From the NCBI RefSeq assembly GCF_016802725.1, contig NC_052666.1:873001-937000 (forward strand): DNA of 64,000 nucleotides. The letters run 5' to 3'. The notes beneath the pieces are model-generated. The model was not told the DNA's origin. It was given only the letters and a program-made list of their open reading frames with translations, and searched no databases. This DNA is from Solenopsis invicta. Its lineage: Eukaryota > Arthropoda > Insecta > Hymenoptera > Formicidae. How positions within the stretch are numbered: the first letter of the stretch is position 1; each line of letters begins with the position of its first letter. The position numbers and the translations under genes are program-made. Below are positions 22,507-35,489 of this stretch, piece after piece.

Positions 22507-25416
22507 ATGGCATCGTTGTTGTTACGCAAGGAGGTCCTTGCTATTCGATGCGTAGGAGATGTCGTGCTCGTAGGTTAGTTATGATCCAAAGTCACGTTCC
22601 ACGACCAGCGTAAACGTAATCGTAAATGATGATCGTAAGGCGCAGTTGGGTGACTATTTCTACCAACGCTAATTAGTTTTAATCTCAGTTTAACTACCTT
22701 TTTATCTTTTCTTTTTTTAGTTCCATGAATAAGAAGCACCGACGTTAAGTTAATTTACATAATAAAAATGGATAAACAACTGTGCCTTATAATACTTTAC
22801 AACCGTTTACGCAAATGTATAATTGCTTTCAAATAATTACAACAGTTACGTAATTTATATTAATGTAATTATAAGATTTCTATAATTTATGTTAATATTA
22901 TATAAATAATTTTATTAGAGATTAACATGGATTTTTGAAGGCTAATATTGCCTCGGAAGCACAAGATAAATTTGATAAATTGTAAAATTATAAATTACAG
23001 AAAGTTTTATAAAATTCTTCTACCATAGGTATGGGATCCACCCTCTACATATATAAGCATTGTAAATTTGAAGATAAATTGGATTGTCTGTATCCAAATA
23101 ATATACATGGCATTGTAGTAGGAGCAAACAATAAATTGGCTGTATTTGGCGCCAAATCTATATGTATCTGCGATATAGAAATAGCATGTGACATAAGGTA
23201 TTATATTTAAGTTCAACAGAAATATATAGTTTTATATACGTAGAATATTTAGAAAGCCAAATACTAATACATTGTATGAATAAAAAAGATTGTTGTATAA
23301 TTATAAATCTGTTGGGATTATGGATCTATGTTTATATAATATTTTTTTTCTTATTTTTAATCGCAATACATTAACACAATTTGGCAATTGGGCAATACAT
23401 TAACACAATTTGGCTATTGAAATCTAGATCTTTTTGTATATAATGTATAATATTTGTTACATGTGTGTAGGATTAGAAAACAAAGTACTGATCAATTCAA
23501 TGATTGGATAATTGCTACGAAATGGATATCGTTTAAGGAACAAATGCAATTGGCAATTCTGTTTGCCCATAATTATATATCTATATATGATACATGTAAT
23601 AAAACTTCTCAAATTATACGTTGCGAAGAAACGTGTATACTGTATCCTTTAATAATTTTTGATAATTAACTGTTTATAAAGATAACGTTAAATTGATATA
23701 ATTTTCTTAATTAATATTTAGCTACGGTGGTTCTATATCAGGAACTTGCCAAGAGAATTTAGTCATTTTTAGTGGAACAGTGTTTCAAGAAATTTTAATA
23801 TGGAAAATTGACAATGGGCACTATGATCTTAATAAGAGAATGCCAGTTTTGCATCGTTTAACAGGACACAAGGTTCAGTAATTATATTGAAGAGAAAGTA
23901 TAAAATTTGTAAAAATAAAAGTCTTACCATATAAATTCATTGTAGGGTGTTATTTTCTCTGTTGTTTGTGATCCAGCCTCGCGATTTATTTGTTCCACAT
24001 CTGATGATAGAAGTGTTAAATTCTGGAAAGTAACGGAACATGAAAATTCCGAGAGCAATGACATAAACTGGCAGACAGTAAAAATAGACTCGATAAAAAC
24101 AATGTTTATACATACAGCAAGAGTTTGGAAAGCTTTAATTAGAAATGACATCGTTTTAACAATTGGAGAAGTAAGATTTAAATTTATGTATCATAGTTAC
24201 AATTTACTTTCATGTATTTTTTAATCTACCATTTCATACAACAGGATTCTCTTGCATGCACATGGTCACTCTCAGGTAATTTACTTAATAAAGCCTACTA
24301 CAAAGCACCTATATGGAGTATTGATGTGTCTGAAGATAATATGACGATATATGTGGGTGGAGGTGATGGATCTGTATATATGCAGCCCTTTGAACACTAC
24401 AAAAGCCTAGAAACGCTTTTTCTACCTGACGATGATAGATGCAATTTTCCTAAATATATTTCCTATTTGCATGATGGCACAATTTTAATCTTTACTGAAT
24501 TGGGAACACTCTTACATTACAATAATGAAATGGTGCATAAAAATACTATATACTTAGCAAATGATAGCTACTATATTATGCAAGTGTCTCTAAATCGTCA
24601 TTTTGTTGCCCTTGCATCTAGAGAGGGACATGTAATAATATACGAAGGTGAGAATGTTAATTACAATAAAAATTTTGTTACAATAAGATATTATAGTTTT
24701 CACTCAAGTTTTTAAGGAAATCAAATAATGGATAATGTATTTTTAGTATCTCTTGGGACTTTACAACAGTATCAGAAAGACAAAATAATGAATTCACAAA
24801 TTTTATCTTTGCAGTGGTTAAACAATTGTGAATTTATAGCATGTGGAGCAAATGGTCTTTTGAAATTATTTTCTTTTGGACTAGGTAGTAATTTCTCTTA
24901 CAATTGTATGTAATTACTTATGCAACTATATTATAGTATTTTAGAACATATTTGACATTGAGATTTTGTGTAGGAGTGAAAGAAAAATACAGATTACCTC
25001 CCAGTCGAGAACGTTGGTTAACTGCCGCTATAACATTCTATACTCCTACAAAAACGTCGCAAATGTTAATATGTGGAGACAGAGTTGGGAATATTCATGT
25101 GTACAAACGGCAAAGCTATTGTTCTGACGTAGTTATAGAAGAACCTATTCAAACACTTTATAGAATCCATGGTAAAATAGGAGTCCAGTCGTTCCACATA
25201 TTTCGAAAAAACTTGATAACGTCTGGACGCGATGGAATGTTGAGATTTTATCAAATACGTGAAGAGGATACGGAACCCTTGTTGGTACTGCATAAAAAAA
25301 AAATGCCAATGGACTGGATTAGCAATATGATGGAAGTGAATATGGAAAGAGCAGGCGAGACAAAAAAGGATGAGATTTTCTTTGTATTTGGTTTTAAACA
25401 GGTATAAATTGAATTT

Positions 25417-25510
<94 letters not shown>

Positions 25511-27098
25511 TATACGTATATATTTAATAATATATTTTTTATGTTTTCAGGTGGAATTTATAATATATAACTTGTTGAATGAAAATATCGTCGTCAGAAT
25601 CCCTTGTGGTGGCGGTCATAGATCGTGGGACTGTGTAATATCGCGCTCAAAAGCAAGTTTTGCTTACATAAAAAATAGACAGGTTCATGTATGTGATTTG
25701 TCTTTGTCTCTTTTTCTTTCACGCCCTATGTTACAGGTATGTAAAATTAATCTGTTGAAAATTAAAGGATGCAAGCTTTTCTAAATTTGATTTTTTTATA
25801 TTTAGAATGGTTTTCACATAAAAGAGACATGTTGCTTGAGATATATTAAATGCCATCAGGAAGAAATTTTCATATCCGGTAGTGAAGACTGCACTCTTCG
25901 TATCAGCCATCTTAGGAGAAGAAATTTTAAGTGGAATTCTTTTGAAAATTTAGGAGTTTTTAATGGCCATCTTTCGGGTATAAAATGCATAAGTGTTATT
26001 CAATTGCTTGGATCTGCGTTTCAATATCTAGTCTTTTCTGGTGGAGGGAGAGCACAGTTGAAAATTTGGGGACTAAACATCGTGCTACCTGATCCATATT
26101 CATCAGATCTAGATATATCATGTTCCGATGTGAATTCTCATATGCTGTATGAACAAAATCAATATTGTAAAAAACCATGGCAGGAAGCTGAGCAATCTTA
26201 TATCGCAGAACCAGAAACACGTTACATGGATATTTACGCTTATTACCCTTTTAAGGAACTAAATTATGTATTAATCTTTATAGCTTGTGCAGATGGATAT
26301 TTAAGGTAATTTAATTTTATTTCATCAAACGCTATGTGTTATTTTATAAAAGTTGTGAAATAATTGTTTTTATTTTTTACAGACTCCTTGTATATGATAT
26401 TGTACCTAACAACATATACTTGAAAGTATCTACTAAATACATAGATCGTTGCATTTTGAAGATGCATATATTATCACATAAATCCAAAGTAATTGTGTTA
26501 ACTATGAATACGGATGGAAAATTACGTTTTTTCGATTTTACTGACACGATCTCGAAAATATATGAGGATGCAAATTCTGGAAATCAAAATATTGTGAATT
26601 TCAACGATATTCCTTTTGCAGAATTTAGCTTGCATCAGTCGGGAATTAATTGTTTCGATTTAGAGCATGTACATGAAGATGAATATCTCTTGGTTACTGG
26701 TGGCGATGACAATCTTCTTAGTGTCGTCTATTTTCAAATTTACATATCAGAAAGCAATAAATTGTCAGCTGAAATATTATCTAAATGGAGCACACCATCC
26801 GCACATTCTGCACAAATTGTTGGTCAGTTAATACTTTTTTTTTTTTAATTAAAATTGTAAAATCCATAAGCGTTATAAGAATTTATAAAGATATATATCA
26901 ACAGGTGTGAGATTCATAAAGAAAAATAATAAAATATGTAGTGTGGGAGTGGATCAGCAAGTTATTACCCACAATTATTTATGTTCCAACGGAGTTGTAC
27001 ATGTAAATATCTTAGATCAAGTACTTACGTCTGTTACGGATGTACAAGGAATGGAGTTAGCTAGCAGGTAAATTGAGAAATTCATTAAATATTGTAAT

Positions 27099-27153
<55 letters not shown>

Positions 27154-27246
27154 CTTTACTATTCTTACAAATGTGAATATTGTATTAACAGCTGGGACCA
27201 TTTTATTTGTGTATATGGAAGAGGATTTGAAATACTGTCTATTTAA
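22507..27246 (+). CDS. WDR6: WD repeat-containing protein 6 (WDR6), tRNA 2'-O-methylation cofactor
   Basis: WDR6 is a large WD40 protein that works with FTSJ1/Trm7 to 2'-O-methylate the wobble nucleotide 34 of certain tRNAs. Exons: 22507-22573, 23029-23197, 23471-23641, 23722-23872, 23946-24170, 24245-24647, 24717-24884, 24974-25401, 25551-25736, 25806-26305, 26383-26822, 26905-27067, 27192-27246. All phases close, giving 1041 aa (human WDR6 is about 1120). Diagnostic stretches include YGGSISGTCQENLVIFSGTVF, FICSTSDDRSVKFWKV, DSLACTWSLSGN, ISGSEDCTLRISHL, FSGGGRAQLKIWGL and VTGGDDNLLSVV, spaced as beta-propeller blades. Introns 8 and 12 carry microsatellites. TRAPPC5 follows on the same strand 557 bp later. 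Confidence 0.94.
25417..25523. repeat. TA/CA compound microsatellite in WDR6 intron
   Basis: TA repeats, then CA repeats, then a long TA run, ending 27 bp before the exon at 25551. Confidence 0.95.
27101..27151. repeat. TC microsatellite in last WDR6 intron
   Basis: About 25 TC units; it also enlarges the pyrimidine tract upstream of the final acceptor at 27191. Confidence 0.95.
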
Positions 27247-27803
27247 AACCTCGTAAAATTATTCCTTTGACAAGGAAAAATATATATTTTTTACAAAAAT
27301 ATTTTGTATGCAATATTTATTTATCTATCTATTTGTAATGTCTTAATATTATGTAAATATAAATTTGCATTATGCATTTTATTATAATAGTAATAAGAAT
27401 GATTATCCCCATCTTTTATCTAATTAAATATAAAGATGTTTTTTATAAATAATATAAATTGTACAAAATACGCTTAAATAAAATGAGAGACTTTCAAAAC
27501 AATGCATTCTACAAATATGTAATTAAAGTAAAAAGTGCATTACTTTTAAAATAACTAAAATTTGTGCGATTTAATTGTTAAAAACAATTTTCATATAAGT
27601 GTGTGGTTGTTGAAATATTGGTATAGCTTTTTTGAATTTGCTCAACATTAGCCGTTAGATGTCAGATAAATCACGAAAGAAGGTACGACTGGGTACGATG
27701 TGTATGTACACACACGAAAACATTTTTGACACTACAGTGTTGTAACGTTACTCAGTAATATATTTATAAAAATTTTGTGACATATTTAATTAATTATACA
27801 AAG

Positions 27804-28586
27804 ATGTCGAGTATTACGATATCGGCCATAAGACCACGTACCAGTATCCTTGATAAGTCTTTGAGCAAGGGAAAGGGAGAGGTTAGTTTGAGTTGCTTCG
27901 CCCTCTTATTTTCCGAGCTGGTGCAATACTGTCAAAACAGAGTCTACACAGTTCCAGAGCTACAGAATAAGTAAGAAAAGTGGCTTATTCTTTATATTGA
28001 TAAATTCATTATCCTCGCGCTCAGAGGTTACATTGTCTTTCTTGGTGCTTCTTTCTAGATTGGCAGAAATTGGCGCAGAAGTCGGGCACAGAATAACTGA
28101 TTTACTTGTAGTACGAGAAAAGGGCGGCAAACGTGAGATAAAATTACTTAATGTACTACTCTTCGTGAAAAGTACGGTATGGAAGTCTCTATTTGGTCGA
28201 GAGGCTGATAAACTGGAGCATGCCAACGATGACGAACGTACTTACTATATCATTGAAAAGGAATCTCTCGTAAACAAATTTGTGTCCGTACCTAAAGATA
28301 AAGGAAGCTTAAACTGCGCGTCTTTCGTCGCCGGTATCGTGGAGGCTATACTTTGCGATTGCGGATTTGTGAGTGGATTCGATTATTCATTCCTCTAGAG
28401 ATAATCTGTTGATCGATTAATGCTTACACGTTTGTATATCTTTATGGGACAAAATTTATTAAAAAAACGTTTTAAATGTCGTTGCAGCCCGCCAAGGTAA
28501 CAGCACACTGGCATAAAGGTACCACGTATATGGTTAAATTTGATGACGCAGTTGTCGCACGCGACAAGCAACTAGAAGATCGGTAA
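27804..28586 (+). CDS. TRAPPC5: Trafficking protein particle complex subunit 5 (TRAPPC5/Trs31)
   Basis: Core subunit of the TRAPP tethering and Rab1/Ypt1 exchange complexes in ER-Golgi transport. Exons 27804-27970, 28059-28368, 28488-28586; 191 aa, the usual length. Bet3-family features: ISAIRPRTSILDKSLSKGKG, SLSCFALLFSELVQYCQ, IGAEVGHRITDLL, LLNVLLFVKSTVWKSLFG, LNCASFVAGIVEAILCDCGF and TTYMVKFDDAV. A possible poly(A) hexamer AATAAA overlaps the TAA stop (28585-28590). It converges on NDUFB4, with 151 bp between stops. Confidence 0.96.
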
Positions 28587-28737
28587 TAAAAAAAAAAAAA
28601 GAAAATAGAAACGTTATTCCTTTTATAAAGAAATATTTAATATATATATGTATCACTTGTAGTAAATTTATTTCGCTATACAATCTAGAATTAAGTTACA
28701 TTCAACAATTTCGTGTATTTTGTTAAAATAATCACAT

Positions 28738-29668
28738 CTAAACAAATCTATGATTCCGGCTTGCATAATCAATTTGCCCAGTACGGTACAAGTGTTCTTT
28801 TGCATCCTGTGAAAAGAAAAAAAACAAACATACTTGTTATATATTAATATATTTACATAATGGTCTGCGCACTTTACGTTCCTTAAATATACCTTACCCT
28901 GGTCTTTTTTACTGTCATTGCTGTGACGACGACGAGGGCTGCAATAAATCCAACTCGCGTGATATAGTTCAGCGCTGTGGGTATGAAATACTTTTCGTAT
29001 GTTGTTTTTGCAGCAGCAAATCTGTATATTCCTGTATCAAACTGTAATCACAAAATGAGTAATCTCTTAAAATTAATTTACGTTGGCACAAATGCCAAAC
29101 ATAATTGGTACAATTATATATATTCATTATTTCTAAATATGAAAAAAGTTCTCGCTATTGCCACGTTACAAATTGGTCCATTACATAATTTCAGTATGAA
29201 CTTCTTGCTTTAAGCATAAAATATGCGCAATCGATTAGAACAAAAGTTGTACACGTACATTTGTAGATTCGATTCGATTTTTACTACTCGTTACTGTTCT
29301 ACATTCGATATTAAATACCGTTTCGTGCCATTTAAAACTATTACACAGAGATTCCACGAATCCAAGGAATATGAATATTCGAGTGTTAAAAAGAATCTAT
29401 CTCAAGTGCGTGTGACTGAACGAAATATTATCACGTAATAAATGATAACGAGTAGAATATACACGAGTGTAGGGTGCGGAGACGAGTGAATTTGTGGATA
29501 TTTGTGGGCCTATAGGTTAAGTTAATTGTCCATACTTACGAGCAGGCTCTTGGTTGGATGGCCCGCGTCTTTCAGATACATTTGGCGCAATTGCATCCGT
29601 TTCGCGTCTCTCCACAACGCGATTTCGCGTTGCTCCGGCGAGACATCGTACAGCTTTTTCGACGACAT
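28738..29668 (-). CDS. NDUFB4: NADH dehydrogenase (ubiquinone) 1 beta subcomplex subunit 4 (NDUFB4/B15)
   Basis: Accessory subunit of mitochondrial complex I. Exons 29668-29540, 29041-28898 and 28806-28738, all phase 0, 113 aa. The start MSSKKLYDVSPEQREIALWR is followed by the KRMQLRQMYLKDAGHP helix. A single membrane segment (about YITRVGFIAALVVVTAMTV) lies in the middle exon. The tail EHLYRTGQIDYASRNHRF matches the family's conserved RTGQxxYxxRxxxF ending. A poly(A)-like TTTATT (minus AATAAA) lies at 28667-28672. None of the three exons is the longest ORF in its place, so simple ORF calling misses the gene. Confidence 0.88.
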
Positions 29669-29858
29669 GAGTTCTGTAATTGTCTGCAATGTTTTTTTTC
29701 ACAGTCCTTACCAGACCCTTCTCTCTCTTTCGTCTTCTCTGCTTTACCCCGCGAACAACAGCGCCGCTTTTACCGATCGCGGTAATTGCGAATTATGAAA
29801 TTAAGCAATCTGGAGATTGGAAGTTTACGCGTAAAATATAAAATAATCTACATTACAT

Positions 29859-30299
29859 GCAGGGTTAGGTAGTAACTATAGTTGAAAAGTTAAATAATAA
29901 AGTTGAAAGATTAGTAACTTTTAATTTAGTTGATTTTGAAATAATTTAATTTTTAATTTTAACTAGATATTTTTGAAACTACTTTTTCCAAGTTAAAAAA
30001 TTATCTATATAAAAAAAAAAAAAAATACATTCCTACATAAAAAACAATATTTCTTTGTTATATTTCATATAAAATTATAAATCAATTTACAAATAAAATA
30101 TTAAATTTAATGATTCATAATTATAATTGTTTTAAGTAATCTAATTAAAAAAAATGTATTAATTTTTAATTTAACTTAATTTAATATTAACATAACTTAA
30201 TTGAGTTAGTTCTTTTTTTCATGAAATTAAATTAATTTTATAAGCCCCATGTAAAATTCAATTTAAAATAATTTAAAATACATATATTAACCAATCCTG
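29859..30299. mobile_element. AT-rich fold-back element with AGGGTTAGG / CCAATCCTG ends
   Basis: It begins GCAGGGTTAGG and ends CCAATCCTG, an approximate terminal inverted repeat. The interior is made of TTAATTT-type words. A second copy is at 33681-34187. No ORF, so non-autonomous. Confidence 0.6.
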
Positions 30300-30599
30300 A
30301 TTACAAGCGTATAATGTAAACTATGTTTTACATGTCACTTATATAAACAATAATTATTGGTTCATTGAAGATTTAAATTTTATCAGAAATATTGAAAATT
30401 ATTATATTCTATTTTTTATATATTTTTATTTCTTCAATATACTAAAGTCAGATGTACTAACAACTTTATAACTTTATATTTTTTTTGTATTCTCTTCTTT
30501 CTTTGTATCCTAATCAGTAAAGATATTTTTAAAATCTATTTTTAAATATTAAAAAAACAAACGTTACATCGAAGAATAAATATTTAAAAACATTGTCTG

Positions 30600-31260
30600 C
30601 TGATTGAGATATAGTGAGAAAATGTCTGCAATAATGATTGATTGTGAGGTTGAAACCCGATCGGTTGCGTCATTTTGATTTATCGCCAAAAAGAAAACGA
30701 AATACGATAGGGAGTCACACGACAATTCGAGCTTTGATCGCGGCGTTATCGTTTCCGCTTTTGAAAGAAAAAGCCGCTCCGCGCAGCTTCCCTCACGGGG
30801 ATGATTACGAATCTGGGTTAGGCCGATATCGCTGGCACATGACTCGCGGCCGTCGCGACGTCATTGCGTCTCTCTCTTCGCGCGAAGCGGAAAAGATCAT
30901 CGCGCTGGAATTCGACGAACGAACCCGCGCGATAAACAACGGACGCGACGCGACGCGACGCGACGCCATCAGACGCCACACAATGATACGACGACGCAAG
31001 CATTCGAACGATGTGCGACGACGCAACGCGACGCAAACGCACACCGACGCACGATTGTCAACTGTCCGTGAATCACGTGGTCTGTGGTGGTGGCAAGCGT
31101 GCACAAAATAACATCGGGCCGTCGGAGAGGGAGGAAATGGAGGAATACAAAAGAGCGACGCCGCTCGTCGGAACGGAAGTAGTTGCGTTTGTCGTTACGC
31201 TCGTGGAAGTCTCGTTTTCTTGCAGCGATTAGAGCTCGTAAGTACACGCGTACCAAGTAT
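30600..31260 (+). promoter_or_regulatory. CpG-rich island, possible distal promoter and 5'UTR exon of cathepsin L
   Basis: A GC- and CpG-rich block in AT-rich DNA with a GACGC tandem run (about 30942-30967) and a plus-strand donor GTAAGTACA at about 31240. An acceptor TTTCTAG just before 35468, 22 nt upstream of the cathepsin L ATG, could pair with it. It may instead serve an unseen transcript. The open frames here look compositional. Confidence 0.35.
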
Positions 31261-32122
31261 CTCTCATTGTTCACGACGCTCGATCGAAATGCGCGTTTTA
31301 TTTCCGGCGTTTATTTCCCCACGTTTCACGAATCTGTTCAACAACCTGAACCTCTTCTTTAATTGGGCTATCGTAACGTAGAATGAAACGTGCATTTATC
31401 GGAAGAAAACGAAGGGTCGAATGTTAATTTTCTTGTTTCTCCTCCTCGTCGTCGTCGTCGTCGTCGTCCAGCCTGGTTAACTCCGATTTTTTATTTCATC
31501 TGATAATGTTTTACCAAATGAGCTCCACCTACGGCATCATCACAGGCGAAGTCCGTTGGGTAAACATCACAGTTAATGAAACAATAAAACAATCGGACCT
31601 CGCTTGTACGTACAGGACGGAATAGTGCTTGTTTAGATTAGCATCGTAAGAAAAGATCGTGTGTAAAGATAGGCAAATTGTGTACTTAACTCGTGAAAGA
31701 AGAAGAAAGTAAAGAAAGCGATAACGCGACGCGTTACTTTTACGACTAACCGATTTCTCTCTACGCGTGTCCCGCACGGCCGTTCAGGCATTCCAAATGG
31801 ATCCAATTTGCAATCGGATGTCGCAAATTGACTGTTGCATCGCAAATCCGAGACGCGAGTCAGCAGCGTGAATCAATCTGCACACCGAGATTGTAATTCC
31901 GAGACGTAAACTGCCGATCTTGTGAATCCGAAGGTTAAGGAGCATGCGAACGCCTCCAATTTGTAAAGTGGAACGCGGCCTGCGCGGCCATTGTCAAGCT
32001 CCGTTTACTTCAGCTTGAATGTGAATGTCGGGAGCATTCTTGCCATAACTACGAATCATTGTATACAGGTATACCTAGATACGACGCTTTCAAAGTAAAA
32101 GTACCTATCTTCAGAAAGACAC

Positions 32123-32265
32123 AAGGCCGGTGTTCACAGTCGATTCTTATTTCAAGATCGTCTTAAGTAACGTCTCAAGATGCTAATACGGCTCTCTGAT
32201 TGGTCGGTGGCATCTTAAGATGATACTTAAGATGATCTTAAATATAAGAACCGACTATGAATACC
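32123..32265. mobile_element. Short fold-back element (MITE-like)
   Basis: It starts AAGGCCGGTGTTCACAGTC and ends near GACTATGAATACCG, with inner arms containing CTTAAGAT words that pair with each other. About 143 bp, non-coding. Confidence 0.55.
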
Positions 32266-32737
32266 GATTACAGTCTGTTCGTTTTTAGACGCACGTGGAA
32301 GAAACATTTAATATTGATTTCGAAAGTGACACCAGCAAACAACTTCATAAAGATGAGATTGACGCAATTAGATGGCGATTTTTGCTCGATGTTATTTTTT
32401 TTAAACGTTGTTTGTAAAGTTAAAAAATTCAAACTAGAAAAAGAGAGGTTGAATTAGTACAATCCTATTTTTCTTATTTCCTATATATTCTTATTTCCTA
32501 TATATTCAAACGGACGCTTCAAATATGAAGCGGACACAGCATGAAGACTATCGTACGTTATCACGACCGCCAATCAGATGGCTGTATTGCGTTTTACACA
32601 TTTATCCTTTTGTTTCGTTGCATAACTTAATTATTTCAGGAAAGGATTCGTACGTATACGAGCCGCATTACGTTTTGTATCAATCTTTTTGTTTGGCTGC
32701 ATAAATCAATTATTTCAGAAAATAATTCTTATTTCAA

Positions 32738-33023
32738 ACAGCACACAATATTTCTAAAAGATTTACAAAATATTTATAATAATTATTTGGCAATTTTATT
32801 AAATATTTACAAAAATATTTCATAAACATTTTTATGATCTTAGATTAAGCAAATCATAAGGATTTGTAAAAAAAATATCACATAAAAGTATTTATAAAAT
32901 ACATGTAAAATATTTTATAAAGATTTTTTTTTTCTTTCGAGTTTATAACATATTTCTAAAATAAATATTAAAAAGATGGATAGTAATGTTTATAAATTAT
33001 TTATCATAAATATTGTGTGCTGT
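32738..33023. mobile_element. 286-bp AT-rich element with perfect 16-bp terminal inverted repeats
   Basis: ACAGCACACAATATTT at 32738-32753 is exactly complementary to AAATATTGTGTGCTGT at 33008-33023. The interior is rich in ATATTT and TTATAAA. Confidence 0.75.
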
Positions 33024-33680
33024 CTAGTATTTTAACGAACCGTATTTTACATTTCATATACGCGAGACATCGTAAACAAAATTATATCGTGCTCAGAATG
33101 AAATAATGATGCAGCTTCATTGGACTTCGTTAAGGCTCCTTGTGATTTTTTGTTTACAAAAAGAAAATTATGTTTAATACATACGTTATTGCGTCTTGCA
33201 GTTATCATAATTATAAATTGAAAGCTGGCTAGACAAACGGACAGCCGGAGATGCACAGTTTTGCTTTTTATTCATGCATTTATCATGCGAGTCAATAAAT
33301 CTATTTATCAATCGAAGGAAATGCGTATTTAATACGCAATTAAGAGAAGATCAAGTATTTTTCTGTTTTCTTTTTATGTTTTGAATGGCAATTCGTAATC
33401 GTGCATTTCGTCATTTTAAGAAAAAAGAAGATAACGTTCAATCTTCGCGCGTATCGGTATCGTTGCAACTTTGCGCACAATTTTTCGTTTTTAAGATCTC
33501 ATTAATGAGAGATCGATACTGAAAATTATAAATACATCAGTAATTGAAACACTTATAACGGGAATTAAATTTAGTCATTAAGTAAAGTTATTTTGAAACT
33601 TCAAGTCTTGATAATTCCGATAATCTTTTACTTATATCTCGACAGAAGAATGTGATAAAAAACCTACAGGAATTTTAGGG

Positions 33681-34187
33681 ACAGGATTGGATAGTTAAAT
33701 AGTCGAGAGTTTAATGATAAAGTTAAAAATGAGTTAATAACTTTTAATTTAATTTATTCAATTTTAAACGATTTTTATTTTTAACTTCAACTAGTTATTT
33801 CTGAAACACAAATTTTAATTTATTAAAATTTCTTGCTAAATTAAAACTTTATATAAAAAAAAGAAAAAAATTATAAAATATAAAATACATTCCTGTATAA
33901 AAATAATATTTCTTTGTTATTTTATATAAATTTAAATTTCAAATAAAATTTCAAATTTGATAATTTACAATTGTTTTGTGATCTTTAAAAACTTGCAAAT
34001 GTCTAATTTAATGTGAATAATGCTTTTCAAAATCAACTTTCAATTTAACTTAATTTAATCTTAACGTAACCTTTAACTGAGTTTTTGTTCGCTTAACTTT
34101 TAACGTAACTAAATTAATTTTATGAACCATATTAACTCTTTAACTTAATTTAATTAAAAAAGTGTATCAAAACTTATCCAACCCTGC
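33681..34187. mobile_element. Second copy of the AGGATTGG / CCAACCCTG-ended element
   Basis: Starts ACAGGATTGG, ends CCAACCCTGC; shares many interior words with 29859-30299 (ACTTTTAATTTA, AACTAGWTATTT, ATATTTCTTTGTTAT). Confidence 0.6.
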
Positions 34188-35489
34188 TCAGAAGTATATA
34201 TTCTGTGAGGATTTTAAAGCTATCTTTATAACACGAATTAAGTTTAATTATTAAGCGATTAAAGTTATTAAAATAATTGGAGTTATTTTGAAACTTCAAG
34301 TCTTGATAATAATCCGATAATCTTTCGTATCTCGGCTGTAATTTACGTGAGAGAAAGAAAGATAAAAAAAACTGTGACCATGAGACGAAAATTTCCGGAA
34401 TCACGTACGAACGCATGCAAGCGCATATGGACGAGATTTGTTTTATATAATCGTGAGCGAGGCAAACGACTCATTGTTTGCTGGTCACTTTGTAATCCAT
34501 TATCTCCACTTGATCGTGCGTCCTCCCTCGCATCGTCAAATCGTGAACGTGATCTATAATCCAAGATCCGTTCTTTTTACCCGAATTCAAGTTCATCTTT
34601 TCCCTTTTTCTCCTGGGAAAAGAAAAGCAGGAAAGATGGAAAAAGCTCAGTCAAGTTCAGCTAAAATGAACAGACCAATAGGCTGGACCCGAGGTTGGAA
34701 CTTTGAAGTCGGCGGTGTCTGGCAGTGTCATCTTGGCAATTTTTTGCCGCAGCTTTATGCTTTCGCGAGAAATAATATGAGTCATTCGCTACATTGCTAA
34801 AACCGCATTCGCGGCAGAATAATTACACCGATCGTTGCAGTAGCTAGTAACGCGGGAGAGGAGAGATAAACGTTGAAACTCCGCGAGTGACACAGCTGAA
34901 ACTCTCGTTTGGTTGACCTCGAGGTACTTTTTATGCACATTGCGTATATACATTGCTTGACAGTGGTTGTGGATGTGCGTCGTTTTCTCGGATGCTCGTT
35001 TGTTATCTGAAAAACAAAATAGTTGTGCTGAGATGTTAAAGCTCCTCTTGATGATAGCCGTCAAAAAATAACAAGTGGTCACGTTGACGCAACGTTTCTG
35101 TTTTTGTTTTTTTTTTATCAAGTTCTTGCGCAATCTTCAAAATTTCGGTCAGTATGTTTGCAACGTTAGGAAAAAATTCTGTCAGCCTGTTAATGAAGTT
35201 TCGTCATCTTTTCTGTTGTGTAAAGTTGAAACTCTCTTCAGCGTTTTAGTCTGAAACTGTTAATTTTGTCTTATTAGCTTGTTAATTTTTTATTTGATAC
35301 TGCATTACAATAAAATTCATGAGCTTAGTAAGATCGAATAGGATTAATGTTTATTATGAAAATAAACATTTTGGACCATGATATCAAATTGTTGTGTTTT
35401 GTATGAAAGTTGTGTCTAACCTCTACTTCATATGATATTGTATTATTGGACTAATTCTCATTTCTAGGTAGCTTAATTAAGGAATAATC

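Larger units (their letters stand above)
31270..35489. other. Non-coding region upstream of cathepsin L
   Basis: Apart from three fold-back elements, it holds only AT-rich sequence and a CGT trinucleotide run near 31447-31468. If the 5'UTR exon at 31.2 kb is real, this is its intron. Confidence 0.35.
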
